Source: Rodentibacter caecimuris (GTDB lineage: Bacteria; Pseudomonadota; Gammaproteobacteria; Enterobacterales; Pasteurellaceae). Taken from it: a stretch of 36,319 nt of DNA. The stretch lies in assembly GCF_024622045.1 (NCBI RefSeq), contig NZ_JANKBP010000020.1; one strand, written 5' to 3'. The translations under genes and the position numbers were made by a program. This document shows, piece after piece, positions 1 to 7,012 of this stretch. The notes under the pieces were generated by a model. It ran no database searches. It saw only the letters and a program-made list of their open reading frames with translations, and was not told the origin of the DNA. The number at the start of each line of letters is the position of its first letter. Positions within the stretch are counted from its first letter, which is position 1.

Positions 1-124
1 TTCTTGGCTGCCCCCAATTTGAATTTGTTTTATCTAGCTGATTGCTACGTTCAGCTAATTCCTTTTGACTTATACCAAGTTGCTCCCTGTAAGCCTTGAT
101 TCTTTCGCCTAATGTTGTTGCCAT
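1..124 (-). CDS. CI-like XRE-family phage repressor, N-terminus only
   Basis: Reading leftward from the ATG at 124, the first 41 codons encode a helix-turn-helix region with GERIKAYREQLGISQKELAE, typical of XRE/CI repressors. The start is supported by a G-rich ribosome site (AGGGGG) just upstream. The gene is cut by the window edge, so the C-terminal dimerisation or peptidase part is unseen. It diverges from the Cro-like gene at 254, as expected for a lambdoid immunity region. That it maintains lysogeny is inferred from family and position. Confidence 0.8.
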   Translation of the reverse strand, partial: MATTLGERIKAYREQLGISQKELAERSNQLDKTNSNWGQPR

Positions 125-253
125 TTTCCCCCTAATTTTATCTTTAATCTATTTTAATACGTTCCGTTATATTTTCATAATTTCAAATTGCAATTACCAA
201 ACATTCTTTTTGTGATTTTATTTGTATGGAATTTATTACAAATGGAAATATAT
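125..253. promoter_or_regulatory. Divergent cI-cro control region
   Basis: This 129-base gap between divergent repressor and Cro-like genes should hold both promoters and the operators. Visible elements are a perfect 10-base palindrome AATTGCAATT at 186-195 and the near-palindrome ACGTTCCGT at 159-167. TTGCAA at 188-193 with TGTGAT 17 bases downstream is a possible rightward promoter. The operator assignment is inferred from position. Confidence 0.5.
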
Positions 254-460
254 ATGAACAATATTGCAAAAATCCGCAATCAAATTGGTGTAACTCAAAC
301 TCAATTGGCGAGCAGTATTGGCTGGAGTCAACCAAGAATTGCAAATTACGAAACCGGAACCCGTAAGCCATCATTGGCTGTAGCGAGACAAATCATTGTT
401 GCACTAAACATTTTGGGTGCGAATGTCTCTCTTGACGATGTTTTCCCTGTCAAAAACTAA
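254..460 (+). CDS. Cro-like XRE-family regulator
   Basis: A 68-residue protein starting MNNIAKIRNQIGVTQTQLA, almost entirely a helix-turn-helix domain (recognition region around SIGWSQPRIANYE). It is divergent from the CI-like gene and is the first gene of the rightward early operon, the usual place of Cro, which represses the repressor promoter. ATG 254 gives a normal Cro-sized product. An in-frame ATG at 242 and a longer frame from 188 exist, but their added residues are hydrophobic and unlike a regulator. Confidence 0.8.
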   Translation: MNNIAKIRNQIGVTQTQLASSIGWSQPRIANYETGTRKPSLAVARQIIVALNILGANVSLDDVFPVKN

Positions 461-508
461 TCTACCCGATTTCCCCCAAATGAAAACCATAAAAAACCAC
501 AGGAAATT

Positions 509-952
509 ATGGCGATGAAGAAAATGATTATTGAGATGATCGAGAAAGTACCGGGCGGTAAAAGTGCGGTCGCAGGCTTTCTTGGTTTTTCAGAAAGCGA
601 GCTAAACAATCGGCTCTATCAGACGAAAGGGCAGCGATTTAAGACGGAAGAGTTAATCGCTATTCAGCAAGAGTATGGTTTAACGGATTTTACCGATGAA
701 ATTTGTAGACTGTCCGGTGGTCGGTTTGTACCGAATGTGAGCGCAGATGAGTTAGACAATGCGGAATTATCTTTCTTGCAGATTCAAGAATTATCTGCAC
801 GCGGGTTACTTTACAAAATCTTAGAGCAGGCATTGCAAGACGGTGAAATAACGTCACATGAGGAAGACAAAATTCGTCAAGCCTTGAGCAAGCATTTATC
901 GGCGACACAGCTTTCGATTGAGAGTGTGATTGTATTAAACAAACGGCAATAA
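509..952 (+). CDS. CII/YmfL-like phage regulatory protein
   Basis: A 147-residue protein whose N-terminal segment (GGKSAVAGFLGFSESELNNR, then LYQTKGQRF) resembles the YmfL / phage CII (CP76) regulators of lambdoid prophages, which bind DNA and activate lysogeny promoters. It is second in the early operon, where cII lies in lambda. AGGAAATT precedes ATG 509. An uptake-sequence core lies within the gene at 562-570. The family call is from recalled similarity; a CII-type function is inferred. Confidence 0.7.
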   Translation: MAMKKMIIEMIEKVPGGKSAVAGFLGFSESELNNRLYQTKGQRFKTEELIAIQQEYGLTDFTDEICRLSGGRFVPNVSADELDNAELSFLQIQELSARGLLYKILEQALQDGEITSHEEDKIRQALSKHLSATQLSIESVIVLNKRQ

Positions 953-956
953 AAAA

Positions 957-974
957 CCACGGCGGCAACCGTGG
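957..974 (+). terminator. Short hairpin between early genes, possible weak terminator
   Basis: CCACGG and CCGTGG flank a six-base loop just after the CII/YmfL-like gene, followed by CAATTTTCT. The stem is short and the T-run broken, so it may attenuate rather than terminate. Confidence 0.4.
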
Positions 975-1002
975 CAATTTTCTATCTATGGAGATGTATT
1001 TA

Positions 1003-1671
1003 ATGAGTAAATTATTACCAATAATTAACGAAAATGCAAGCACTTTGACAATGAGCAGTCGGGAGATTGCGGAACTAACTCACAAAGAGCATAAAAATGT
1101 GATGCGTGTGATCCGTGATTTGATTGAACAAAATTTAGTCGCTCAAATTGAGCCACTAAAATTTGAATATAGAAATCAATGGTTTGATTACTATGAGTTA
1201 AATAAGCGGGATACGCTTGTTGTAGTTGCTAGACTTTCTCCTGAATTTACCGCAGCGGTGATTGACCGTTGGCAGGAGCTCGAAAACCAACAAGCACCGA
1301 CCGCAAAAATTCCGCAATCCTTTTCTGAAGCATTGCTCTTAGCGGCTGAATTACAAGCTGAAAAAGAGCGCAATGCGCCTAAAGTGGCATTTGTGGATCA
1401 CTATGTCGAGGTTGGTACAAGTAAATCACTTCGTGAAACCGCTAAAATTTTGAAGATGCCGGAAAGAGCATTAATCAATCGCTTGATTGATGACAGATTG
1501 CTTTATCGTCAATCCGGTAATTTGTTGCCGTATCAATCTGCTCATTCAAAAGAATTGTTCACCGTCAAAACCGGCACGGCAGAACACGGTCACAATTTCA
1601 CACAAACACGAGTGACAAGCAAATGCATTGAATTTATTGCGTCACGTTACGCTTCGGAGTTGATGTTATGA
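1003..1671 (+). CDS. Rha-family phage regulator with antirepressor-type C-terminal domain
   Basis: A 222-residue two-domain protein. Residues about 15-100 (SSREIAELTHKEHKNVMRVI, then the PEFTAAVIDRWQ region) match the Rha domain of phage regulators. The C-terminal half (SLRETAKILKMPERALINRL, then YQSAH and TRVTSKC) resembles the KilA-C/ANT antirepressor domain. ATG 1003 is preferred over the in-frame ATG 988 because GGAG lies 9-10 bases before it. It overlaps the next gene by 4 bases (ATGA), so translation is probably coupled. Its target here is unknown. Confidence 0.82.
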   Translation: MSKLLPIINENASTLTMSSREIAELTHKEHKNVMRVIRDLIEQNLVAQIEPLKFEYRNQWFDYYELNKRDTLVVVARLSPEFTAAVIDRWQELENQQAPTAKIPQSFSEALLLAAELQAEKERNAPKVAFVDHYVEVGTSKSLRETAKILKMPERALINRLIDDRLLYRQSGNLLPYQSAHSKELFTVKTGTAEHGHNFTQTRVTSKCIEFIASRYASELML

Positions 1672-2546
1672 GATATTCAACTTATATCAACAATCAAAAA
1701 TGCCTTGAGTGGGGATTGAATGCTAATCAAGGTGCATTGTTCGATCTATTAAATCAAGCCTCTTCTTGGGCTTCTGAAGTCGTTGTTGATGGTGTCGTGT
1801 ATTACTGGGTATCTCGTCATAAAGTGATTGAGGAACTACCCTTATTTTATAAAACCGCAGATACTGTTTATCGCCATTTTGCAGAACTTAATGATAAAGG
1901 TCTGATTGTTTACTTAAAACAAGGTAAGCACGGTGATAAAGATCTCATTCGGCTAACTGAGAAAGGCAAAACTTGGAATGAATTTAAATCAGATGTAAGT
2001 CGAGATAACTCGGAAATGAATCCGAGTTTACCCCACGAACTCGGAAATGAATCCGAGATAACTCGGAAACAGATCCGAGATAACTCGGAAATAAATCCGA
2101 CAGATAAATATATAAATAATAAAAATACTAAAGATCATATTAAAAAAACTTCGCAAAAAAAGACCGCACTTTTGGATTTTGAACTGCACTTTGAAAAATT
2201 CTGGTCTGCCGGTATGCGCAAAGTGGGAAAACCACAGGCATTGAAAAAATTTCAATCGGCGTATGAATCTTACAACGCCGAATATCCAATTTCGCTTGAG
2301 GCATTCACCCAAATGTTGGTTGATGACGTGGAAAAGCGAATCAGGCTCAGGCAGTTTGGCTTTGACAACCTGCACCCTTCAACTTACCTAAACAACTGGC
2401 GTTGGCTTGATGATTACCCACAAGAACCTGCGGGGCAAAACGTGTGGCAAATGCCGAGTAGCGACCCTTTCGCCGATAACGGCACATGGGGCGTGGGAAG
2501 AAAATTAAACGTCGATCCAAGTTTAATTCCGGAGTATTTACGATGA
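1668..2546 (+). CDS. O-like phage replication initiator
   Basis: A 292-residue protein with an N-terminal winged-helix-like region (about 1-110, including YKTADTVYRHFAELNDKGLI), a low-complexity hydrophilic middle (about 110-165) and a C-terminal domain with HPSTYLNNWRWLDDY, common in phage replication proteins. The middle is encoded by DNA holding four 18-base palindromic repeats and an AT-rich stretch, the arrangement of the lambda origin within gene O. The next gene encodes a P-like helicase loader. It overlaps its neighbours by ATGA at both ends. That it binds the repeats is inferred. Confidence 0.8.
   Translation: MRYSTYINNQKCLEWGLNANQGALFDLLNQASSWASEVVVDGVVYYWVSRHKVIEELPLFYKTADTVYRHFAELNDKGLIVYLKQGKHGDKDLIRLTEKGKTWNEFKSDVSRDNSEMNPSLPHELGNESEITRKQIRDNSEINPTDKYINNKNTKDHIKKTSQKKTALLDFELHFEKFWSAGMRKVGKPQALKKFQSAYESYNAEYPISLEAFTQMLVDDVEKRIRLRQFGFDNLHPSTYLNNWRWLDDYPQEPAGQNVWQMPSSDPFADNGTWGVGRKLNVDPSLIPEYLR
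2009..2165 (+). other. Putative replication origin: four iterons plus AT-rich unwinding region
   Basis: Four copies of an 18-base imperfect palindrome with consensus CTCGGAAATGAATCCGAG start at 2009, 2040, 2062 and 2084. The first two are identical, the others differ at a few central or end bases. Spacings are 31, 22 and 22 bases. Immediately to the right, about 2102-2165 is almost pure A/T. Four palindromic iterons beside an AT-rich element inside the O gene is the known design of lambda ori. No experiment is implied. Confidence 0.8.
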
Positions 2547-3178
2547 AAGCAATGACTCCAACTCAGAAAAGTGCGGTCGAAAAAGCCGATGTTTCCGGCA
2601 ACGCCGTGAAATTAATCGACCGAATGTTTACCCGATTGAAATCGCTATTTCCTGCGTGGAAACAGGCATTTGACAGCATGGAAACTTACAACGAAACCAA
2701 GCAAATATGGCTTGAAGAATTACTCAAAGCGGATGTTGTAACGCCATTGGCATTGAAACGCGGATTAGACCGTGCGGCGGGTTCGGAAAGTCCGTTTTTC
2801 CCAAGTGTCGGACAATTTATTGCGTGGTGTAGTGAAGACTATCACGCTCTGGGTTTACCGAACGAAACGGAATTATATCAACGTTATAAATCATTCCTTG
2901 GCTATGCCCGATTTAATCAGAATGAATTTAGCTATCTCTCAAATGTTGAATATTGGCTACTGAAAAATCTGTACGAAAAGTGCCGGAAAAAATCGGAAGA
3001 AGACACCTTGAAAGCGATTCCTAAGTTGCTGGATGAGGCAGCGAAAAAAGTGCGGTCGAATTTTGAGTTTGAGGATATTCCGAAAATGATTCCGCAACAG
3101 CCGAGTTTTTACGACAAAACACGCGCAGACCAAGCGAGAGAAAGAGCAATGGCCATAATTCGAGGAGCAATGCAATGA
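2543..3178 (+). CDS. P-like helicase loader
   Basis: A 211-residue protein containing FTRLKSLFPAWKQAF and LDRAAGSESPFFPSVGQFIA, the recognisable core of the lambda replication protein P family, which brings host DnaB helicase to the O-bound origin. ATG 2543 overlaps the O stop (ATGA) and is preferred over an upstream in-frame start at 2486 that would add 19 basic residues inside gene O. The 3' end overlaps the methylase start by ATGA. Uptake-sequence cores occur at both ends of the gene (2569 and 3049). Confidence 0.85.
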   Translation: MKAMTPTQKSAVEKADVSGNAVKLIDRMFTRLKSLFPAWKQAFDSMETYNETKQIWLEELLKADVVTPLALKRGLDRAAGSESPFFPSVGQFIAWCSEDYHALGLPNETELYQRYKSFLGYARFNQNEFSYLSNVEYWLLKNLYEKCRKKSEEDTLKAIPKLLDEAAKKVRSNFEFEDIPKMIPQQPSFYDKTRADQARERAMAIIRGAMQ

Positions 3179-3714
3179 CCGAATTTAACAAAGACCACTA
3201 TCGCACGCCACGTTATGTTTTACGTTGGTTAGAACATCGTTTTTATTGGTTTCATTTAGACGGTTGTGCTAATGAGAAAAATGCGTTACGCCCACGTTGG
3301 ATAGGACCGGGTAGCAAAATTTGTGAGGATTTTTTATCGGATGATTTACTGGAGCGTTTACTTGATGAAGTGGTTGAGCAGGCGGATATGTTACGCCTTT
3401 TCGTCAATCCGCCTTATAGCGACCCATTGCCCTTTGTAAAACGGGCGGCGGAGCTAAAACAAGCCGGCTATTTAGTCGTGATGTTGTTGCCGGCAGACAA
3501 AAGCACCAAGTGGTACAAGGTGATTCAAGAAAACGCCACGGAGGTGATAGACATCATCGGCGGGAGAATCAATTTCCTCCATCCTATCACAGGCGAAGAG
3601 GTAAAAGGCAACAACAAGGGCTCAATGGTGGCGGTGTTCGATCCGTTTATGCAGGGATTTGTAACACGTCAGGTGAGCTTGGATTTTGTGAAAAAGGTCG
3701 GTGGGTATGTTTAA
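3175..3714 (+). CDS. Phage DNA N-6-adenine methyltransferase (Dam type)
   Basis: A 179-residue protein with the short phage Dam layout: HYRTPRYV near the N-terminus, HLDGCAN (residues 27-33) and the catalytic NPPY at residues 78-81, all kept. Family members methylate adenine, often in GATC, and may protect phage DNA or influence replication. It is translationally coupled to P by a 4-base overlap. The methylated site is not determined by the sequence. Confidence 0.85.
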   Translation: MTEFNKDHYRTPRYVLRWLEHRFYWFHLDGCANEKNALRPRWIGPGSKICEDFLSDDLLERLLDEVVEQADMLRLFVNPPYSDPLPFVKRAAELKQAGYLVVMLLPADKSTKWYKVIQENATEVIDIIGGRINFLHPITGEEVKGNNKGSMVAVFDPFMQGFVTRQVSLDFVKKVGGYV

Positions 3715-3937
3715 TAAAATTAGTAAAAATTTAAGAGCAGTAGTGGCATTACCGTTTGTCATCGTGGCGATGGGGTTGCTTCTATTGTATTGGTTTTTTA
3801 TTTCAATCAACAGAGCCTTGGTTTATGTGATCAGTTTTTTAGTAACCATTGGTCATTTTATTTACCACGGAGAATGGAAATGGAATGCGATCTTAGAAGA
3901 AGTTTATGACGATTTATGGCGGTTATGGTGGGATTAA
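3707..3937 (+). CDS. Small predicted membrane protein
   Basis: A 76-residue protein with a strongly hydrophobic segment at about residues 12-48 (VALPFVIVAMGLLLLYWFF onward), enough for one or two membrane passes, and an acidic, tryptophan-rich C-terminus (DDLWRLWWD). It starts inside the last codons of the methylase gene; ATG 3707 is chosen, with GTG 3701 as the alternative. No family recognised. The early-operon position suggests an accessory phage function. Confidence 0.65.
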   Translation: MFNKISKNLRAVVALPFVIVAMGLLLLYWFFISINRALVYVISFLVTIGHFIYHGEWKWNAILEEVYDDLWRLWWD

Positions 3938-3966
3938 TGAACGTTAATGAAGGTTGGGAAGTTTAA

Positions 3967-4428
3967 ATGGCTAAATTCCAGATGGTGAAATTACCGGGTG
4001 GCGTGTTTTCACCAGCAAGCGAAATAGACGAAGAACGGTTAAAAACACTTAAGAATCACGAACAGTACGAAATTGATGTGAATTTAAAAATCAATCCGGC
4101 ATTACATCGGAAAATGTTTTCATTCTTTAATTTCTGTTTCCAATATTGGTGTGCGGACAATGGCCTCCAACGGTTTGCGAATGAAAAAGCACAGTTTGAA
4201 GAACTGCGTGAAACCTTGTTAATTCAGGCGGGGCACTGTGAACAAGTCTTTAGCGTTGCCAATCCGGGCGAGTTTAAATTAAAACCAAAAAGCATTTCGT
4301 ACAAGGAATTAGACGATGACATAAAACGCCGAGAGTTATATGTGGCGATTACTAATGCGGCGATGGCCACAATTTTTAAAGATTGCCGTGATGAAAATGT
4401 GATTAATCAGCTTTATGCGTTTTTTTAG
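3967..4428 (+). CDS. DUF1367-like phage protein
   Basis: A 153-residue protein opening with a short beta-like segment (MAKFQMVKLPGGVFSPAS) followed by HRKMFSFFNFCFQYW, which resembles DUF1367 proteins found in the ninR-like region of lambdoid phages near recombination genes. Function unknown in the family. It lies directly upstream of the YbcO-RusA pair, fitting an accessory recombination role, which is inference. Confidence 0.65.
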   Translation: MAKFQMVKLPGGVFSPASEIDEERLKTLKNHEQYEIDVNLKINPALHRKMFSFFNFCFQYWCADNGLQRFANEKAQFEELRETLLIQAGHCEQVFSVANPGEFKLKPKSISYKELDDDIKRRELYVAITNAAMATIFKDCRDENVINQLYAFF

Positions 4429-4437
4429 GGGGAGAAA

Positions 4438-4722
4438 ATGAAAAAAATAGATTATCGCAAAGAAGCCAAAGGACGTGAATGTCAGGTGCGGTTGCCGGGG
4501 ATTTGCAATTTTAATCCGGAAACAACCGTGCTTGCGCATTATCGGTTACATAGTGGTGTTGCATTAAAGCCTGACGATATACAAGGGGCGTGGGCGTGTT
4601 CGGCTTGTCACGATGAATGCGACCGTAGAACACGCAAAATGGATACTGAGTATGTCCGCTTGGCACACGCGGAAGGGGTTATGCGTACACAGGCTATTTT
4701 ACGTAGGGAGGGGAAACTATGA
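4438..4722 (+). CDS. YbcO-like (DUF1364) putative HNH-fold nuclease
   Basis: A 94-residue protein close to E. coli prophage YbcO: KEAKGRECQVRLPGICN at the N-terminus and CSACHDECDRRT in the middle, with cysteine/histidine pairs suited to zinc binding. The family is thought to have a nuclease-like fold. RBS AGGGGGAG directly precedes ATG 4438. The stop overlaps the rusA start by ATGA, so the two are probably co-translated. Catalysis is not proven by the sequence. Confidence 0.82.
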   Translation: MKKIDYRKEAKGRECQVRLPGICNFNPETTVLAHYRLHSGVALKPDDIQGAWACSACHDECDRRTRKMDTEYVRLAHAEGVMRTQAILRREGKL

Positions 4723-5069
4723 CCGCACTGACTCTTGAACTGCCTTACCCGCCGACAGTAAATCACTATTGGAAACATACCCGTAATGGCATTCATTATG
4801 TGACAAAGCAGGGAAAGGCTTATCAAAGTGCGGTCGTTTTTTTAGCTAAAAATACCAAGAAATTTACAGGGAAAGTAGCGTTAAATGTTGAGATTTACCC
4901 ACCGGATAACCGTAAACGGGATATAGATAATATTTTTAAAGCATTATTTGATTCGCTGACTTATGCCGGCGTGATTTCCGATGACAGTTTGATTAATAAA
5001 TTGACTGCGGAAAAGTTTAGCCCAGTGAAAGATGGAAAGGTAGTTATTAAGATTAAGGAGTTGGAATGA
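4719..5069 (+). CDS. rusA: RusA-type Holliday junction resolvase
   Basis: A 116-residue protein of normal RusA length. It starts with the family's PYPPTVNHYWKH segment and carries the catalytic acid cluster DNRKRDIDNIFKALFDSL (Asp68 and Asp70) with further aspartates at 88-89. RusA cuts four-way junctions made during phage recombination and replication. It overlaps the YbcO-like gene upstream and the Q-like gene downstream by 4 bases each. An uptake-sequence core lies at 4826-4834. Confidence 0.9.
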   Translation: MTALTLELPYPPTVNHYWKHTRNGIHYVTKQGKAYQSAVVFLAKNTKKFTGKVALNVEIYPPDNRKRDIDNIFKALFDSLTYAGVISDDSLINKLTAEKFSPVKDGKVVIKIKELE

Positions 5070-5437
5070 GAAGTCGCTGTTTTACTAACATTGAAGCTTT
5101 ATCTGTAAGCTACGGAAGATGGTCTCGAGCCAACCCGAATATCTCATATCCATCTATGCAACCTTTTCTGCGTGAGGCAACTTATGCAGATCGTTATCCT
5201 TCTATGCCATTAAGCGATGAAATGGGAATGCTCATACACGATAAATTACTTATTATGCGTAAAGTTTCACCATTACTATTTGAAGTATTTATGCGGAAGT
5301 ATGTATCAAAACAAGAGGTAAAAAGAATATTGTTAGATCTTGATATAGGAGAAACGTATTACAGAACATATCTGTATGCAGCCAAACAATCTTTGTTGTT
5401 AATGCTCTCAGAGAGTAAGTGTATTTTTCTTGCTTAA
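5066..5437 (+). CDS. Antitermination protein Q-like
   Basis: A 123-residue protein with SYGRWSRANPNISYPSMQPF at the N-terminus and a C-terminal helix-turn-helix-like stretch (YVSKQEVKRILLDLDIGETY), the pattern of small lambdoid Q proteins that load on RNA polymerase near the late promoter and let it ignore terminators. It is last in the early operon, as expected. The many hairpin terminators inside the downstream late region make such an activity necessary. Called on motif pattern and position. Confidence 0.72.
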   Translation: MRSRCFTNIEALSVSYGRWSRANPNISYPSMQPFLREATYADRYPSMPLSDEMGMLIHDKLLIMRKVSPLLFEVFMRKYVSKQEVKRILLDLDIGETYYRTYLYAAKQSLLLMLSESKCIFLA

Positions 5438-5557
5438 AAATCACTCAAATAATCAACCACTTGAATCTTTTTTCCTATGTTGTGATCTAGATCTCGGAAA
5501 AAGTGAAACCAACTTTATAAAATGCGATTTCTTTTTGGTTTTTATGGAGATCTTGAA

Positions 5558-5974
5558 ATGAAAAAATTAATTTTAAGTATTTTAGTAGGAATTTTATTGA
5601 CCGGGTGTTCAACTACACCAATTACTGAAAACACTGGTAAGCAGGTTCCTAAAGAAAGAGTTTATGATTTGACATTAACTACCCCGGCAAAAAACACAGC
5701 TAAAGTTATTATTCTTCGTGACTCTGGGTTTACTGGGTCAGGATGTAGTCACGATATTTTTGTAGATAAAACTAAGGCTGTTTCCTTAAAACAAGGGGAA
5801 TATGCTAATTTGTATGTATCTTATGGTGAACATATTTTAAGGTTAAAATCAGGAGCTGGGTTATGTCCTAATATTGAAGATACTGATTCATTCACAGCAA
5901 AAGAAAATCAGACTTTAAAATATAGAAGCCAAATAGACTCAAATATGACACTTAGGTTCGTTAGGATTGAATAA
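5558..5974 (+). CDS. Small prophage lipoprotein
   Basis: A 138-residue protein with a classic lipoprotein signal: MKKLILSILVGILLTGC, lipobox LTGC, so the mature protein starts at Cys17 and is lipid-anchored in the envelope. GGAG precedes ATG 5558; an upstream in-frame ATG (5522) would spoil the signal peptide. The rest has two further cysteines (Cys63 and Cys103) but no recognised domain. It sits where lambdoid phages carry accessory genes after Q, so a lysogenic-conversion role is possible. Confidence 0.8.
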   Translation: MKKLILSILVGILLTGCSTTPITENTGKQVPKERVYDLTLTTPAKNTAKVIILRDSGFTGSGCSHDIFVDKTKAVSLKQGEYANLYVSYGEHILRLKSGAGLCPNIEDTDSFTAKENQTLKYRSQIDSNMTLRFVRIE

Positions 5975-6016
5975 GGATTGAGTATTTTATTCATTATTAT
6001 TTTAGGGAACAATTAC

Positions 6017-6046
6017 AAGCCTGTTACCAAAACAGGCTTTTTATTT
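6017..6046. terminator. Intrinsic terminator between convergent lipoprotein and antitoxin genes
   Basis: Nine-base arms AAGCCTGTT and AACAGGCTT around a five-base loop, followed by TTTATTT. It ends the lipoprotein transcript, and being between convergent genes may serve both directions. Confidence 0.85.
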
Positions 6047-6338
6047 ATGCACTCATCGTTTTAGGCGTGACAGACACATTTAAGCCTAGTGCATTGATGA
6101 TTTTCATAATGGTATCAAAGCGTGGTTTCTCGCTTGATAAAGTTTTATAAAGGCTTTCTCGCCCAATCCCTGTTTTTTCGGCTAATTCTGTCATCCCTTT
6201 TGCACGGGCAACAGTATTGAGTGCTTGAATAAATTCTTCGGTTGAACCGTCTTCAAGAACTGTTGCTAAATAAGCCGCCATCATTTTTTCATTTTTTAAA
6301 TAACGCGCGGCATCAAATTCTTGAATTTTAATGGTCAT
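6045..6338 (-). CDS. Antitoxin of HI1420-like addiction module
   Basis: A 97-residue helix-turn-helix protein beginning MTIKIQEFDAARYLKNEKMM, with AEKTGIGRESLYKTLSSEKP as the DNA-binding part. It resembles the antidote family typified by Haemophilus HI1420. ATG 6338 has AGGAG just upstream; the longer in-frame frame is toxin-gene shadow. The start overlaps the toxin 3' end by 11 bases, the usual coupling for these pairs. It should neutralise the toxin and repress the promoter at 6666-6694. Confidence 0.88.
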   Translation of the reverse strand: MTIKIQEFDAARYLKNEKMMAAYLATVLEDGSTEEFIQALNTVARAKGMTELAEKTGIGRESLYKTLSSEKPRFDTIMKIINALGLNVSVTPKTMSA

Positions 6339-6642
6339 TTTTAAGCTCCTGTTTGAGTTCTGTCCATATCGCTTTGGCTTGTAAAATATCTTTATCTTGC
6401 GTTGATTTATCACCGCCACAAAGTAAAAGATAAGTAATTTCTCCTTTGCGTGCATAATACAGCCGATAGCCTTTTCCTTTTGTGATGCGCATTTCAAATA
6501 CTCCATTGCCTACGGATTTATGATCGCCGAAATTGCCTAGCTTGGCACGTTCGATACGGGCAACAATATTAACTATCGCCAGTTCATCGGTTAGATTTTC
6601 TAACCAGTTGGAAAATATATCGGTTTCTTCAATGATATACAT
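6328..6642 (-). CDS. RelE/HigB-type toxin of HI1419-like addiction module
   Basis: A 104-residue protein of the phage Gp49/RelE-like killer family (HI1419 type). It shows the typical core ending in GNGVFEMRITKGKGYRLYYA, followed by GEITYLLLCGGDKSTQDKDI. Relatives cleave translated mRNA on ribosomes. The toxin gene comes before the antitoxin gene, the HigBA order, and the pair is transcribed opposite to the phage operons. Confidence 0.88.
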   Translation of the reverse strand: MYIIEETDIFSNWLENLTDELAIVNIVARIERAKLGNFGDHKSVGNGVFEMRITKGKGYRLYYARKGEITYLLLCGGDKSTQDKDILQAKAIWTELKQELKNDH

Positions 6643-6661
6643 AATCGCCTCTTTTATTTAG

Positions 6662-6890
6662 GTGTATTGTATAGTTTTGGATACAGAAAGGCAAGCCGAA
6701 TTTATTTTGAGAGAATTTGACAGAACAAAAATTAAAGAGTATTCTTCTCAAGCTCTTAAAGAGCTAGGTCTCAAAAGCCTTTATCAGTATCGGTATTCAC
6801 CCCGTTAGCGTGATTTTTTTGTATCTAAAGCTTGTGATCTCTTTCTCTTTACCACAATATTTAACGATACAAAAACAACAATGTAATCAA
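6662..6890. other. Leader region; one doubtful 48-codon frame
   Basis: Together with the C4-like RNA this fills the 370-base gap between toxin and antirepressor genes. A short rightward frame runs from GTG 6662 to TAG 6808 (48 codons, including DTERQAEFILREF) but has no ribosome site and overlaps the leftward toxin promoter, so I do not call it a gene. The stretch 6835-6846 is complementary to the ribosome site of the downstream gene. Confidence 0.4.
6666..6694 (-). promoter_or_regulatory. Promoter and operator candidate of the toxin-antitoxin pair
   Basis: On the minus strand TTGCCT (6694-6689) and TACAAT (6671-6666) are separated by exactly 17 bases, about 24 bases before the toxin start. 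Between and overlapping them, TGTAT and ATACA form an inverted repeat (6668-6672 and 6681-6685), a plausible site for antitoxin autorepression. Confidence 0.6.
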
Positions 6891-6989
6891 TGATCGACAG
6901 TGCGACTAATACAACACCCGAAAGGGGAATACGTCCGCTGGAATACTGACCAGTTTTGAGCTGTCGATCACCCTAACTCAAAATTAGGG
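6891..6989 (+). ncRNA. C4-type antisense RNA upstream of antirepressor
   Basis: TGATCGACAG (6891-6900) and CTGTCGATCA (6961-6970) form a perfect 10-base-pair closing stem. Inside are two hairpins: CCC-GAAA-GGG at 6917-6926 with a GNRA tetraloop, and CTGG/CCAG at 6938-6953 whose loop shows ATACTGA. That loop is perfectly complementary to TCAGTAT at 7008-7014, covering the start codon of the KilA-N gene. A CCCTAA/TTAGGG hairpin (6971-6989) follows. A three-way junction whose loop pairs with the translation start of an antirepressor is how the C4 RNA of phages P1/P7 works. The call rests on structure and context, not a covariance search. Confidence 0.7.
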
Positions 6990-7012
6990 CTTCTATTCAG
7001 AAGGAAATCAGT

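Noticed and set aside
5438..5557. Late promoter upstream of the lipoprotein gene
   Set aside because: TTGTGA and TATAAA-like boxes are present but about 30 bases apart, so I could not support a promoter.
6662..6808. Short GTG-started frame of 48 codons in the leader before the C4-like RNA
   Set aside because: No ribosome site, overlaps the leftward toxin promoter, and no recognisable domain.
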